In this document: positions 16,657 to 25,697 of the stretch, one piece after another
Layout of the letters: every line of letters starts with the position of its first letter
Numbering within the stretch: position 1 is the first letter of the stretch
Assembly: GCF_014050225.1 (NCBI RefSeq)
Contig: NZ_JACFXV010000063.1
Coordinates: 89,635-153,634, forward strand
Length of the DNA: 64,000 bases
Source of the DNA: Stappia albiluteola
Lineage (GTDB): Bacteria; Pseudomonadota; Alphaproteobacteria; Rhizobiales; Stappiaceae
Direction of reading: 5' to 3'
Position numbers and translations under genes: made by a program
Notes under the pieces: model-generated
The model's database searches: none
Told to the model about the DNA's origin: nothing
Seen by the model: the letters and a program-made list of their open reading frames with translations, nothing else

Positions 16657-16994
16657 GGCAGATCCTGTTTTGCTTCCGCCCAAGATATGGTCGAGCTCTA
16701 ACCAGTGGCAGATTAACGCGGCGGCCTCAAGGGGATGGGGCAGAGAACGCAAGACGATAGGGCGGCCGGATGCCGCATTGCCGCATGGGGTCACAATCTC
16801 GCCCGATTTTTGCAGCCAGCGTTTGGGCCGAGTTTGCGTGGCAGGCGGGTCATGCTGCGCTGCGAGGTCATTTTGTGACGAGGCGCGACGGTAAACTCCT
16901 TGGTAACCCGCTTTAAGGTAACCTTAAAACAAGGTGTATAGGCGAACGTAAGTTCGATACATATCGGTAGCGCAAGAAAAGCGGTTTGGAGACG
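16657..16994. promoter_or_regulatory. Divergent sigma-factor/ialB intergenic region with a palindrome
   Basis: 338 bases between divergent starts. A palindrome with arms TTTAAGGT and ACCTTAAA around a single central A lies at 16912-16928. The heptamer GGTAACC occurs at 16902-16908 and again at 16917-16923, 15 bp apart and partly inside the palindrome. These sites sit 70-90 bp upstream of the IalB gene and are candidates for a regulator-binding site. No small gene is seen. Confidence 0.45.
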
Positions 16995-17513
16995 ATGCAA
17001 GCAAGAAACCCGGTCAAAATCCTGGTTCCGGCCATCCTGGCACTCGCTCTTTCGGGCGCCGCGGCGAATGCTCAGACGCCCAACCTGATCAGCCAGTTCA
17101 AGGACTGGGCGGCCTATTCCTACGGCGGCGCGAAGGGCAAGGTCTGCTATGCCCTGTCCAAGCCGACGGAAATGAAGCCGAGCGACAGAAATCACGGTGA
17201 CGTGTTCTTCTTCGTGTCGAACAGGCCCGGCGAAGGCGTCGCGAACGAGCCGATGGTGATGGTCGGCTATCCGTTCAAGGAAGGCTCTGCCGTGACGATC
17301 GATATCGACGGCAAGAAGTTCTCGCTCTTCACCAAGGGCGACGGTGCGTGGGTGGAAAACGCCGCCCAGGAGCGTGAGTTGGTCGGCGCCATGAAGGCCG
17401 GTCGCGAGATGCTGATATCGGCGGTTTCCGGCCGCAACACCGAGACGAGCTACAAATATTCGCTTTCCGGTGTGACGGCTGCAATCGATGCGGCCGATAA
17501 GGCCTGCCAATAA
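16995..17513 (+). CDS. Invasion-associated locus B (IalB) family periplasmic protein
   Basis: A 172-residue exported protein with a clear signal peptide (residues 1-24, ending ANA) and an IalB domain. Typical segments are FKDWAAYSYGGAKGKVCYAL, DVFFFVSNRPGEGVANEP, and the paired cysteines (C49-like in KVCYA and the C-terminal DKACQ). IalB proteins are named from Bartonella, but homologues are widespread in free-living rhizobia with no proven molecular activity. The start is ambiguous: ATG at 16995 has GGAG only 3 bp away, and TTG at 16986 would have a better-spaced AAGAAAAG. Confidence 0.85.
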   Translation: MQARNPVKILVPAILALALSGAAANAQTPNLISQFKDWAAYSYGGAKGKVCYALSKPTEMKPSDRNHGDVFFFVSNRPGEGVANEPMVMVGYPFKEGSAVTIDIDGKKFSLFTKGDGAWVENAAQERELVGAMKAGREMLISAVSGRNTETSYKYSLSGVTAAIDAADKACQ

Positions 17514-17814
17514 GCCGGTCTTTTAGGGGATCACAAGCGCCGGCATTTGCGCTATAGGGACGCGGCGGTTCGCGTGTCCCCGGTTTCGGGCCGTCGCCGG
17601 ACCACATGGATGTGATTGCGGATCCCGCCAGCGGCTGTTAACGGCCGCGGGGCGGGTTTCCGCGTTTGCAATGTTTGTTCGCGCCGCTTGCCGATGGCCA
17701 TGACGCAATCGCTCTCCGATGAGCCGATGCCTTGAAAGGGCGCCGGAAGGAGCGCGGCTTCCGTCCGCCATCCGCTGCAGGGCCGGACATCGGGCTCCGT
17801 TTTCGGGAACTGAA
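17514..17814. other. Spacer between ialB-like gene and rlmN
   Basis: 301 bases. The rlmN frame is open back to 17719 but that extension is arginine-rich and unlike the family. A CTATAG hexamer at 17552-17557 resembles a rhizobial -10 element, without a convincing -35 at the right distance. I see no terminator and no additional gene. Confidence 0.35.
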
Positions 17815-19011
17815 ATGGCTGTCACGCTCGATATCGCGCACCGGTCCTCCCCGGTTGAGCCAGCAAGTGAAACGCCGTCGCTGATCGGCCTCGATCGCGA
17901 CGATCTCGCTGCCGCACTTCTGTCGGCCGGCGTGCCGGAGCGGCAGATCCGGATGCGGATCGCCCAGCTCTGGCACTGGCTCTACGTGCGCGGCGTATCC
18001 GATTTCGATGCCATGACGAATGTCTCCAAGGATTTGCGCAAGCTGCTTGCCGAAGGCTTCTCGCTCGCGCGTCCGGAGATCGTCTCCGAGCAGATTTCCG
18101 TCGACGGCACCCGCAAGTGGCTGATTCGCTTTCCGCCGCGCGGCGCCGGCCGCCCGGTCGAGGTCGAAACCGTCTATATCCCGGAAGAAGGACGCGGCAC
18201 GCTTTGCGTTTCCTCGCAGGTCGGCTGCACGCTCACCTGCACCTTCTGCCATACCGGCACCCAGACGCTGGTGCGCAACCTGACGGCGGAGGAAATCCTC
18301 GCCCAGATCATGGTCGCCCGCGACCGGCTCGGCGATTTCCCCGACGCGGAAACGCCCCAGGGCGCCATCGTGCCGTCCGAGGGCCGGCTCATCTCCAATG
18401 TCGTGATGATGGGCATGGGCGAGCCGCTCTACAATTTCGACGCGGTAAAGAAGGCGCTGCTGATCGCGTCCGACGGTGAGGGGCTGTCGCTGTCGAGGCG
18501 GCGCATCACGCTGTCCACCTCCGGCGTCGTGCCGATGATCGGGCGCACCGGCGATGAGATCGGCTGCATGCTGGCGATTTCGCTGCATGCGGTGCGCGAC
18601 GACCTGCGCGACGAACTCGTGCCGATCAACAAAAAATGGAACATCGAGGCGCTGCTCGATGCCTGTCGCGCCTATCCGGGCCTGTCCAACGCCAAGCGCA
18701 TCACCTTCGAATACGTGATGCTGAAGGACGTTAACGACAGCCTTGCCGAGGCGAAGGAACTGGTGCGGCTGCTGAAAGGCATTCCCGCCAAGATCAACCT
18801 GATCCCCTTCAACCCCTGGCCTGGCTCGCCTTACGAATGTTCCGACTGGGAGCGGATCGAGGAATTCGCCGACGTGGTCAACCGCGCGGGCTACGCCTCG
18901 CCGATCCGCACGCCGCGCGGCCGCGACATTTTCGCCGCATGCGGCCAGCTCAAGTCCGAGACCGAGCGGCTGAGGAAGCGCGAGCGCGAAGCTCTCGAGG
19001 CGGGCGCGTAA
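17815..19011 (+). CDS. rlmN: 23S rRNA (A2503-C2) / tRNA (A37-C2) methyltransferase
   Basis: A 398-residue radical SAM enzyme that methylates carbon 2 of A2503 in 23S rRNA and A37 of some tRNAs. The radical-SAM cysteines are in [14 protein letters not shown]. The SAM-binding GMGEPL-type motif is in [15 protein letters not shown], and the second catalytic cysteine is in the C-terminal [11 protein letters not shown]. Length is usual for alphaproteobacterial RlmN. ATG at 17815 is chosen because upstream in-frame codons do not resemble the family and GGGAA lies before it. The next gene begins 6 bp after the stop. Confidence 0.96.
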   Translation: MAVTLDIAHRSSPVEPASETPSLIGLDRDDLAAALLSAGVPERQIRMRIAQLWHWLYVRGVSDFDAMTNVSKDLRKLLAEGFSLARPEIVSEQISVDGTRKWLIRFPPRGAGRPVEVETVYIPEEGRGTLCVSSQVGCTLTCTFCHTGTQTLVRNLTAEEILAQIMVARDRLGDFPDAETPQGAIVPSEGRLISNVVMMGMGEPLYNFDAVKKALLIASDGEGLSLSRRRITLSTSGVVPMIGRTGDEIGCMLAISLHAVRDDLRDELVPINKKWNIEALLDACRAYPGLSNAKRITFEYVMLKDVNDSLAEAKELVRLLKGIPAKINLIPFNPWPGSPYECSDWERIEEFADVVNRAGYASPIRTPRGRDIFAACGQLKSETERLRKREREALEAGA

Positions 19012-19017
19012 CTCTCG

Positions 19018-19455
19018 ATGGTGGATGCGGGCAGGCTTGTCTGGCAACTGGTCAAGATCGTCGTCGGTTATGCCGTGGCGGTGGCGGCGGCGGGGTTGTT
19101 TCTCTCCTGGGGATTTTTCAGGCCGCATGGCGTCGACGCCGATCCGGTCGCCTTCGCAGCCACGGTCGGCAGCGGGCTGATCTCCGGCTTCGTCATCGGC
19201 GGCATTGCCGCGATCCCCGCCTTTGCCGCGATCCTTGCGGCGGAGCTTTTGCGCCTGAAATCGGTGATCTTCCACATTGCTGCCGGCGGATTGATTGGCC
19301 TCGGCCTTTGGGTGCTGGGCGATCCGGCGCGCGAGGCCGCGCTTCGTCCCGGTTCGACCATCGCGCTCGCGGCCGGCTTTGCCGCAGGCCTCGCCTACTG
19401 GCTTGTCGCCGGGCGCACTTCGGGTAAGTGGCGGATTTTGAGTCCTCGCGAGTAG
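19018..19455 (+). CDS. Four-helix inner-membrane protein, unknown function
   Basis: A 145-residue hydrophobic protein with about four membrane segments (residues 9-30, 44-66, 74-95, 112-130) and a conserved-looking end, GLAYWLVAGRTSGKWR. It starts 6 bp after rlmN and is probably in the same transcript. I do not recognise a functional family. Its C-terminal motif recurs in the AT-rich gene at 26319 (WVYWRIAGRTAGSWR), which has the same length and topology, so the two are probably distant paralogues. Confidence 0.75.
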   Translation: MVDAGRLVWQLVKIVVGYAVAVAAAGLFLSWGFFRPHGVDADPVAFAATVGSGLISGFVIGGIAAIPAFAAILAAELLRLKSVIFHIAAGGLIGLGLWVLGDPAREAALRPGSTIALAAGFAAGLAYWLVAGRTSGKWRILSPRE

Positions 19456-19513
19456 CCGGGGCCGGATCGTGCTATCCTCTGCCTGCTGGGGCGGCGCCAC
19501 AGCGGAGGAAGCG

Positions 19514-19786
19514 ATGATCAGGATGATCGTCCGTCACCCGGTCAGGGACTACGAACTCTGGCGCGAGGGGTATGACGCCGGCCGCAAGATGCGCGACGAG
19601 ATGGGCGTGACTGCGGACGCGGTCTATCGGGGAGCGGAAGACGCCAACGACGTCACCGTCACGCACGATTTCGATACGCTCGATGCAGCCAGGACGTTTG
19701 CCGGCTCGGAATTCCTAAAGCAGAAGATGCAGGAGCTCGGCGTATCCGGCCCGGCAATGCTCTGGTTCGTGCGCCGAGCCTCGTGA
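19514..19786 (+). CDS. Small dimeric alpha-beta barrel (ABM-like) protein
   Basis: A 90-residue protein (MIRMIVRHPVRDYELWREGY onwards) with the pattern of a single ferredoxin-like alpha-beta barrel. Features are a first strand, a YELWREGYDAGRKMRDEMG helix, a VTVTHDF strand, and DAARTFAGSEFLKQKMQELG as second helix. Such proteins form dimers and include monooxygenases, haem-degrading enzymes and uncharacterised cytosolic proteins; no catalytic residues can be picked out. ATG at 19514 has GGAGGAAG directly upstream; the frame is open back to 19469. Confidence 0.75.
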   Translation: MIRMIVRHPVRDYELWREGYDAGRKMRDEMGVTADAVYRGAEDANDVTVTHDFDTLDAARTFAGSEFLKQKMQELGVSGPAMLWFVRRAS

Positions 19787-19910
19787 AAACTCACAAAGCC
19801 GCTTGCCATCGGGAAAGGTGACACGTCAAACTTCCGTTGCGTAATAGTAGGCGACTCCAGGCGGCGGATACGGTCTGCCGATCTGGACGCGCTTGTGAGC
19901 GGAGATGGCG

Positions 19911-20501
19911 ATGTCCCTGGATCACTCCCGCTTCCGGCCCGCGACGAAGGAGGATGCGGACCTTCTTGCCGAGCTCGTCAACTATGCCGGCGAGGGGCTG
20001 CCCTATTACCTCTGGAGCAGGATGGCGGGTCCCGGCGAGACGGTGTGGGAGATCGGAGCGCAGCGGGCCCTGCGCGAGGATGGCGCCTTCTCCTATCGCA
20101 ATGCGACGCTGATCGAGGCGGATGGCGAGGCGGCGGGGTGCCTGATCGGCTATGTCATCGCCGACAGGCCGGAAGCGATCGATCCGGATACGCCGCCGAT
20201 CGTCATGCCGTTGCAGGAACTGGAAAGTCTCGCCCCCGGCACATGGTACGTGAATGTGCTGGCCGTCCTGCCGGAATATCGCGACCGGGGCCTTGGCACC
20301 GCGCTGATGGAGCTTGCCGACGAAGCGGGCCGCAGGGCAGGCAAGAAGGGCATGAGCGTCATCGTGTCGGACGCCAATGCGGGCGCCCGCCGGCTCTACG
20401 AGCGTTGCGGCTACAAGGAGGCGGCCCGCCGCCCCATGGTCAAGGATGACTGGGACGGTGCCGGCACCGAATGGGTTCTGCTCACGAAGCAGCTGAAATA
20501 G
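19911..20501 (+). CDS. GNAT-family N-acetyltransferase
   Basis: A 196-residue acetyltransferase with the complete GNAT core: FRPATKEDADLLAELVNYAG (first strand and helix), WYVNVLAVLPEYRDRGLGTALM (strand 4 and the acetyl-CoA loop R-x-x-G-x-G/A), and SDANAGARRLYERCGYKEAARRP (motif B). A long loop of about 40 residues sits between strand 2 and strand 4. ATG at 19911 has GGAG six bases upstream; ATG at 19905 is in frame but has no room for a ribosome-binding site. The substrate is unknown. Confidence 0.85.
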   Translation: MSLDHSRFRPATKEDADLLAELVNYAGEGLPYYLWSRMAGPGETVWEIGAQRALREDGAFSYRNATLIEADGEAAGCLIGYVIADRPEAIDPDTPPIVMPLQELESLAPGTWYVNVLAVLPEYRDRGLGTALMELADEAGRRAGKKGMSVIVSDANAGARRLYERCGYKEAARRPMVKDDWDGAGTEWVLLTKQLK

Positions 20502-20514
20502 GATACGGGGGAAC

Positions 20515-20544
20515 GAAAAACGCGGCCGGATTGCTCCGGCCGCG
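20515..20544 (-). terminator. Intrinsic terminator of the cold-shock gene
   Basis: A perfect 10-bp stem (CGCGGCCGGA, TTGC loop, TCCGGCCGCG) is followed on the minus strand by TTTTTC. It lies between the convergent acetyltransferase and cold-shock genes. Confidence 0.85.
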
Positions 20545-20610
20545 CTGTCGAGCGGCATCACATGTCGGCACGGCCGGGTCCCGCAGAACGGGCGGCCATG
20601 CGCGGCTTGC

Positions 20611-20820
20611 TTACGCGAGTTCGATCGTATCCACGGCAATCTTGCCGTTGCGCGGGTCTTCGCGCGTGGTGAAGCTCACCTTGTCGCCTTCGTTCAGGCC
20701 GAAAAGACCAGCCCGCTCCAGGGCGGTGGCGTGAATGAAAACGTCCTTCGCGCCGTCGTCCGGCTGAATGAATCCGAAGCCTTTCTGGCCATTGTAAAAC
20801 TTGACTGTGCCCTTGGTCAT
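20611..20820 (-). CDS. cspA: Cold-shock domain protein
   Basis: A 69-residue single cold-shock domain protein binding single-stranded nucleic acids. RNP1 (KGFGFI, residues 13-18) and RNP2 (VFIHATAL, from residue 27) are intact, and the length is standard for the CspA family. Such proteins melt RNA structure and act in cold adaptation or as general RNA chaperones. Several paralogues are usual in rhizobia, so the cspA symbol names the family, not the copy. The leader upstream (20821-21020) is relatively AT-rich and could form a long 5' UTR, as in other csp genes. Confidence 0.95.
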   Translation of the reverse strand: MTKGTVKFYNGQKGFGFIQPDDGAKDVFIHATALERAGLFGLNEGDKVSFTTREDPRNGKIAVDTIELA

Positions 20821-21022
20821 GGGAATTCCTCGTTACAAAGGGTTGCACGTAGCGATCGGCGCAGCGGTTCCGCGCCCGATCACCGGATTGTCGATCTTGG
20901 AAAGAAGTCTGAAGCGAGCAACTCGTACGTAACGAGGCTATAAGGCCCAGTAGTCTGGCCAACTATCGATGCGCCCTATATGGTCCATATGGCATCGCAT
21001 TACAAGAAAAATCTCAAAGTAT

Positions 21023-21071
21023 ATAAAATAAATATTTGCCTGCCGGAGCTGAAATACCTCCCCGGCAGGCA
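21023..21071 (-). terminator. Intrinsic terminator of the dienelactone hydrolase operon
   Basis: A 10-bp perfect stem (TGCCTGCCGG with CCGGCAGGCA, 15-nt loop) at 21037-21071, followed on the minus strand by an AT-rich tract (AATATTTATTTTA). It begins 8 bp past the stop codon. Confidence 0.8.
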
Positions 21072-21078
21072 CGGGATT

Positions 21079-21984
21079 TCAGCTTAAATGCTGCTTGAAG
21101 AAGGCGATGGCGCGCTGTTCGGCAAGCGACGCGGCCTCCTCGTCGTAGCGCGGTGTCGTGTCGTTGTGGAAGCCGTGGTTGACGCCCGGATACATCTGCA
21201 TCGTGTAGGTCTTGCCGTTCGCCTTCAACGCCTCTTCGTAGGCCGGCCAGCCGGCATTGATGCGCTCGTCGAGCTCGGCATACTGGATGAGCAGCGGCGC
21301 TTCGATCTTGCTTACGTCCTCCGGCGCCGGCTGACGTCCGTAGAAGGGCACGCCCGCCGCCAGTTCCGGATAGGCGACCGCGATCGCGTTCACCACGCCG
21401 CCGCCGTAGCAGAAGCCGATCGCGCCCACCTTGCCGGTGCTGTCCTCGTGGTTCAGCAGGAACTCGAACCCGGCGAAGAAGTCGTTCATCAGCTTGGTGC
21501 CGTCGACGGTACGCTGCAGTTCGCGCCCCTTGTCGTCATCGCCCGGATAGCCGCCGACGGAAGTCAGCCCGTCCGGCGCCATCGCCATGAAGCCGGCCTT
21601 GCCCAGCCTGCGGGCCACGTCCTCGATATACGGATTGAGCCCCCGGTTCTCGTGCACGACGAGCACGGCCGGCAGCTTGCCGGCAACGCCGGCAGGGCGC
21701 ACCAGATAGGCGTTCACCTCGCCATGGCCGTTGGGCGAGGGATAGGTGATGCGGCTGGTGGTGATCGTCGCATCGTCCGGCGCCACCTGCTGGGCAAGCG
21801 CGTAATTGGGCGACAGCTGCTTCAGCAGCGCCGCGGCGGTGATGCCGCCGATGGCGAATTTCGCCGCACGGTCCAGGAACTCGCGCTTGGTGATCTTGCC
21901 GTGGGCGTAATAGTCGTAAAGGTCCAGCAGTTCCTGCGGAAAATCCTTGGCCGTCATCCGGCGGATCGGAGTTTGATTATTCAT
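21079..21984 (-). CDS. Dienelactone hydrolase-family alpha/beta hydrolase
   Basis: A 301-residue hydrolase with a Cys-Asp-His type catalytic set: the nucleophile elbow GFCYGGG (Cys), the acid in YAELDERIN, and the His in [10 protein letters not shown]. The N-terminal region ([18 protein letters not shown]) resembles a Tat-type signal and may direct export. Relatives (YghX type) hydrolyse small lactones or esters; the true substrate is unknown. Its start overlaps the end of the upstream DUF1194 gene by 8 bp, so the two are translationally coupled. Confidence 0.88.
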   Translation of the reverse strand: MNNQTPIRRMTAKDFPQELLDLYDYYAHGKITKREFLDRAAKFAIGGITAAALLKQLSPNYALAQQVAPDDATITTSRITYPSPNGHGEVNAYLVRPAGVAGKLPAVLVVHENRGLNPYIEDVARRLGKAGFMAMAPDGLTSVGGYPGDDDKGRELQRTVDGTKLMNDFFAGFEFLLNHEDSTGKVGAIGFCYGGGVVNAIAVAYPELAAGVPFYGRQPAPEDVSKIEAPLLIQYAELDERINAGWPAYEEALKANGKTYTMQMYPGVNHGFHNDTTPRYDEEAASLAEQRAIAFFKQHLS

Positions 21985-22768
21985 TCTTTACATCCTCCTC
22001 GTTTGGTTGTGCGTCGGCGATCCTTCGCCTGGTGCTTTCATATAGGGGGTCGATCGCGGATCCCGCTATCTCAAGAATGAGCTTGCGCCGCACGGCTTCC
22101 GCGAAGGTCGTGCGGTCGTCCGCGGTGATGACGAAGGAGCCTGGGCCGCCGATGATCCGCTCGGCGAAGGCGGCCTCCAGGTCGTAGTTCGCCGGCCGTC
22201 CGGAACAGTGCCGGCACAGCACCGCCAGCCCGTTGATGACGATGCCGGACTTCACCACGATGTCGCGCGCGTCGAAGATGGCCGGCCCGTTCCAGTTGTT
22301 GGCGCTGTCGGCGGACAGGTCGATCACCCGGCGCGTGCCCTGGATGGCGTTTTCGTCAATCAGCGCCTTGCCGAACAGGAGGGCTGCGCCGATCGCGTTG
22401 CGGCCGAAGGCCCGCCTCGGCGGGGCGAGCAGTGCCTCGGCGAAGCCGTCCGCGGCGGCCTTTCCGTCGATGACGGTCCAGCCGGCGACCACGTCCTGGG
22501 ACTCCGCGTGCCCCCACTCGACATAGGTGACGGCGATGCGGCCGTGGATGCCGCCGGCAATCGCGGACAGCACGGCCGGATCGGCGATGGCGCGTGCATA
22601 GCCCTCGCGCTGGAAGCGGATTTCGCCGGCGTCGATCGATCCGGTCGCATCGGCAAGCAGGACCAGTTCCAGATCGACCTGGCCTGAGGGTTGTGCGGAA
22701 GACGGGGCGGACGCGAAGAGGAGCGTGCCAAGGAGCGTTGCGAGGCGTGCAATTCCACGACAGGACAT
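21977..22768 (-). CDS. DUF1194 (von Willebrand A-like) exported protein
   Basis: A 263-residue protein with a signal peptide (about residues 1-25) and a DUF1194 domain. [20 protein letters not shown] resembles a degenerate VWA metal-site strand with D-x-T-G-S, and [20 protein letters not shown], then [12 protein letters not shown], are typical later segments. Function is unknown; an extracytoplasmic metal-dependent protein interaction domain is a fair guess. ATG at 22768 has GGGAGG nine bases upstream; the longer frame to 23047 overlaps the molybdoenzyme gene on the same strand and is rejected. Confidence 0.85.
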   Translation of the reverse strand: MSCRGIARLATLLGTLLFASAPSSAQPSGQVDLELVLLADATGSIDAGEIRFQREGYARAIADPAVLSAIAGGIHGRIAVTYVEWGHAESQDVVAGWTVIDGKAAADGFAEALLAPPRRAFGRNAIGAALLFGKALIDENAIQGTRRVIDLSADSANNWNGPAIFDARDIVVKSGIVINGLAVLCRHCSGRPANYDLEAAFAERIIGGPGSFVITADDRTTFAEAVRRKLILEIAGSAIDPLYESTRRRIADAQPNEEDVKNE

Positions 22769-22855
22769 TCCCGGCTTCCTCCCGCAGTCTTCTGGGCGAC
22801 TTCGCTGGAGATAGAGGCAGCAGCGCCGACGGCAAGCCGGAAGCGGAATGACGAA

Positions 22856-22880
22856 GGGCCGCCCGGATGCCGGGCGGCCC
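22856..22880 (-). terminator. Terminator-like hairpin after iorB
   Basis: A perfect 11-bp stem (GGGCCGCCCGG, ATG loop, CCGGGCGGCCC) lies 25 bp past the iorB stop. The following minus-strand tract (TTCGTCATT) is only weakly T-rich, so termination may be partial. Confidence 0.55.
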
Positions 22881-22904
22881 TGTTTCATCGCGGAACCCTG
22901 CCTG

Positions 22905-25097
22905 TCAGGCCAGTCCCTGCTTCGACAGCGGCAGGGCGGTGATCCACTCGCCCTTCGCGGCGGCAATCGCATTGGCCACCGCCGGGCCGATCGGCGGCGT
23001 GCCCGGTTCGCCGGCGCCCGTCGGCGCCTCGGTCGAGGGCACCACATGCACTTCGATCTGCGGCATGTCGCTGATGCGCAGCGGCAGGTAGGCGTCGAAA
23101 TTCGACTGGTCCACCTCGCCGTCGGTCATGGTGATCTCGTTGCGCAGGATCGCGCCGAGCCCGTAGCCGATGCCGCCTTCCATCTGCGCGCGGATGTTGT
23201 CCGGGTTCACCGGTACGCCGCAGTCGACCGCGCAGGTCACCTTCTCCACTTTCACCGTGCCGTCGTCGCGGAAGGAGATTTCCGCCACTTCCGCCACATA
23301 GGTGTTGAAGGACTTGTGCACTGCCACGCCGCGATGGCGGCCTTCTGGCAGCGGGTCGTTCCAGCCGGCCTTTTCCGCCGCAAGCCGCAGGACGCCGAGC
23401 TTGCGCGGGTCGTCCTTGAGCAGTCCCTCGCGGAAGGCGACCGGGTCCTTGCCGGCGGCCTTCGCCAGCCGGTCGATCATCGTCTCCACCACATAGGCCG
23501 TGTGCGTGTGGCCGACCGAGCGCCACCACAGTACCGGCACCGCCGTCTGCGCGTTATGCACCTCGACGTCGATCGCGCCGGCCGCGTAGGTCATGTCGGT
23601 GATGCCCTCCGCGGTCGTCTCGTCAACGCCGTCCTTGACGAGGAAGGCCTCGAAGGGCGAGCCGATCAGGATCGACTTGGAAGCGACGCGGTGTTGCCAG
23701 CCGGTGATATTGCCCTCGGCGTCGATGCCGGCCCGCACCTTGTGCGCCACCATCGGGCGGTAGTAGCCGCCCTTGATGTCGTCCTCGCGCGTCCACACCA
23801 CCTTGATCGGGCGCGGCGTGTTGCCCGCCCCGGCCCATGCCTTGGCGATATGGGCGGCCTCGTCGATCGGATGGCTGTCGGGCTGGGCGCGGCGGCCGAA
23901 GGAGCCGCCGGCCCACAGCGTGTTGATGGCGACCTTGTCCGGCGTGATGCCGAGCACGGCGGCGGCCACATTCTGATCCACCGTCTGCAACTGCGATCCG
24001 GTCCAGAATTCCGCCGTCCCGCCGTCGAAGAGGATCGTGACGTCCAGCGGCTCCATCGGCGCATGCGCGAGGAAGGGGAAGCTGTATTCCGCCTCGATCA
24101 CGGTCGCCGCGCCGGCAAGCCCTGCCTCGGCATCGCCATGCACGTGGGCCTTGAGGCCGGGCCTGGCTGCCATTGCCTGCAATTCGGCAAGCATCTCCTC
24201 GCTGCCGCGCGTCTCGGCTTCCGTCTCGTCCCAGGTAATTTCCAGAAGCTCGCGTGCCCGGATCGCCGGCCACGTCTTGTCGGCAAGCACAGCGACGCCG
24301 GCCGGCAGGGTCAGCACGTCCACCACACCGGGGACTTCCCTTGCCGCCGCCGCGTCGACCGTCTTCGGCTTCGCGCCGAATTTCGGCGGATGGGCCACCA
24401 CGGCGACGAGCATGTTCTCCGCCTTGTGGTCGATGCCGTAGACGCCGGGCGCGCCGACCGTCTTCATCTTCGTGTCGAGGCGGGGGAAGGACTTGCCGAT
24501 GAAGACCCATTCCTCGGGCGTCTTCAGGCGCGGGCTTTCGGGCAGGCTTTCGGCCGCCGCCAGTCCCGCCATTTCGCCGAAGGAGGCCTTCCTGCCGCTT
24601 GCATGCGAAAGCTCGCCCTTGGAAACGGCGATCTCGGCTGCGGGTACGCCCCACGCCTTCGCGGCGGCGGCGACCAGCATGGCCTTCGCGGTCGCACCCG
24701 CGGTGCGGTATTGCTGGAAGGAATTGGCGATCGCCGTCGACCCGCCGGTGCCCTGGACGCCGAAGAACAGGTTCTTGTAGCGCTCCGCGTCGGCGGGCGC
24801 GAATTCGACCCTGACCTGCTCATGGGTCGCGTCGAGTTCGTCGGCCACCAGCGTGGCGAGGCCGGTCGCCGCGCCCTGGCCCTTGTCCAGATGCTTGACG
24901 ATCACGGTGACGGTGTTGTCGGCGCGGATATGGACGAAGGGCTGGGCCAGTTCGCCCTCGGCGGCCATGGCGGCGCCTGAAGCGCCCGGCAGCCGCAGCC
25001 CGATCAGCAACCCGCCGGCAGCACCCGCTGAAAGCTTCAGGAAGGAGCGGCGGGACGGAGCGGCATTCGCGATCGGCTTCATGAGATGATGCAGCAT
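22905..25097 (-). CDS. iorB: Isoquinoline 1-oxidoreductase-like molybdopterin (large) subunit
   Basis: A 730-residue molybdenum hydroxylase large subunit of the xanthine dehydrogenase family, single-polypeptide IorB type. A Tat signal is present (SRRSFLKLSAGAAGGLLIG), so the enzyme should be exported with its cofactor. Later landmarks are GTGGSTAIANSFQQYRTAGATAKA, AHAPMEPLDVTILFDGG, the glycine-rich WAGGSFGRRAQPDSH, and the C-terminal NPDNIRAQMEGGIGYGLGAI, close to the expected catalytic Glu region. It acts with the [2Fe-2S] subunit encoded just upstream (3-bp gap). Substrates of the family are aromatic N-heterocycles or aldehydes; the real substrate is unknown. Confidence 0.9.
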   Translation of the reverse strand: MLHHLMKPIANAAPSRRSFLKLSAGAAGGLLIGLRLPGASGAAMAAEGELAQPFVHIRADNTVTVIVKHLDKGQGAATGLATLVADELDATHEQVRVEFAPADAERYKNLFFGVQGTGGSTAIANSFQQYRTAGATAKAMLVAAAAKAWGVPAAEIAVSKGELSHASGRKASFGEMAGLAAAESLPESPRLKTPEEWVFIGKSFPRLDTKMKTVGAPGVYGIDHKAENMLVAVVAHPPKFGAKPKTVDAAAAREVPGVVDVLTLPAGVAVLADKTWPAIRARELLEITWDETEAETRGSEEMLAELQAMAARPGLKAHVHGDAEAGLAGAATVIEAEYSFPFLAHAPMEPLDVTILFDGGTAEFWTGSQLQTVDQNVAAAVLGITPDKVAINTLWAGGSFGRRAQPDSHPIDEAAHIAKAWAGAGNTPRPIKVVWTREDDIKGGYYRPMVAHKVRAGIDAEGNITGWQHRVASKSILIGSPFEAFLVKDGVDETTAEGITDMTYAAGAIDVEVHNAQTAVPVLWWRSVGHTHTAYVVETMIDRLAKAAGKDPVAFREGLLKDDPRKLGVLRLAAEKAGWNDPLPEGRHRGVAVHKSFNTYVAEVAEISFRDDGTVKVEKVTCAVDCGVPVNPDNIRAQMEGGIGYGLGAILRNEITMTDGEVDQSNFDAYLPLRISDMPQIEVHVVPSTEAPTGAGEPGTPPIGPAVANAIAAAKGEWITALPLSKQGLA

Positions 25098-25100
25098 GGC

Positions 25101-25562
25101 TCAGCCCTCCATCTTCTCGGCGGCAAGGTGGATCGCCGCGCGGATGCGGGCATAGGTGGCGCAGCGGCAGACATTGCCGTCCATGGCGGCATCGATGTCG
25201 TCGTCGCTGGGCTTCGGCGTTTCGCTCAACAGGGCGGTCGCGGCCATGATCTGGCCGGACTGGCAATAGCCGCATTGCGGCACGTCCAGCTCCTGCCAGG
25301 CAGCGCGCACGGCTTCCGCCGCCTTGCCGTCGACGCCCTCGATGGTGGTGATCGACGCGCCGTCCAGGTCCGACAGGAAGGTCTGGCAGGAGCGGATCGG
25401 CATGCCGTCCAGATGGACGGTGCAGGCGCCGCATTGCGCGATGCCGCAGCCGAACTTGGTGCCCGTCATGTTCAGCTCGTCGCGCAGGACCCAAAGAAGC
25501 GGCGTGTCGGGGTCGGCGTCGATGGAATGCGAAACGCCGTTGATCGTGAGATTGACCGGCAT
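25101..25562 (-). CDS. iorA: [2Fe-2S] small subunit of the molybdenum hydroxylase
   Basis: A 153-residue electron-transfer subunit with two [2Fe-2S] clusters. The plant-ferredoxin-like N-terminal domain has [17 protein letters not shown], and the helical C-terminal domain has [10 protein letters not shown] and [15 protein letters not shown]. All eight cluster cysteines are visible. It passes electrons from the molybdopterin site of IorB to an external acceptor. It is first in the operon and divergent from a TetR gene; the shared region carries an operator-like palindrome. Confidence 0.93.
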   Translation of the reverse strand: MPVNLTINGVSHSIDADPDTPLLWVLRDELNMTGTKFGCGIAQCGACTVHLDGMPIRSCQTFLSDLDGASITTIEGVDGKAAEAVRAAWQELDVPQCGYCQSGQIMAATALLSETPKPSDDDIDAAMDGNVCRCATYARIRAAIHLAAEKMEG

Positions 25563-25602
25563 GTTTTGCTAGCCTCCGCTGGCTCGTATATGCTGGTGGA
25601 AA

Positions 25603-25664
25603 ATGTAAACTGATGGGTGTAATCTAATGGCGTGGAGGCAAAATGTAAACTGTATAGTTTACAT
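25603..25664. promoter_or_regulatory. Palindromic operator plus half-site between iorA and the TetR gene
   Basis: A perfect inverted repeat, arms ATGTAAACT and AGTTTACAT separated by 4 bp, covers 25643-25664. An identical half-site ATGTAAACT lies at 25603-25611, exactly 40 bp upstream. The position between divergent iorA and tetR, next to the tetR start, is that of an autoregulated TetR-type repressor controlling its neighbour. Confidence 0.75.
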
Positions 25665-25697
25665 GGAATGCGAAATCGCGCCGGCCCGGGTCTAGAA

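Noticed and set aside
17638-19500. 620-codon minus-strand frame over rlmN
   Set aside because: Shadow of rlmN and the next gene; spans several real gene boundaries.
22848-24980. 710-codon plus-strand frame over iorB
   Set aside because: Antisense shadow of the molybdenum hydroxylase gene; no motifs and no ribosome-binding site.
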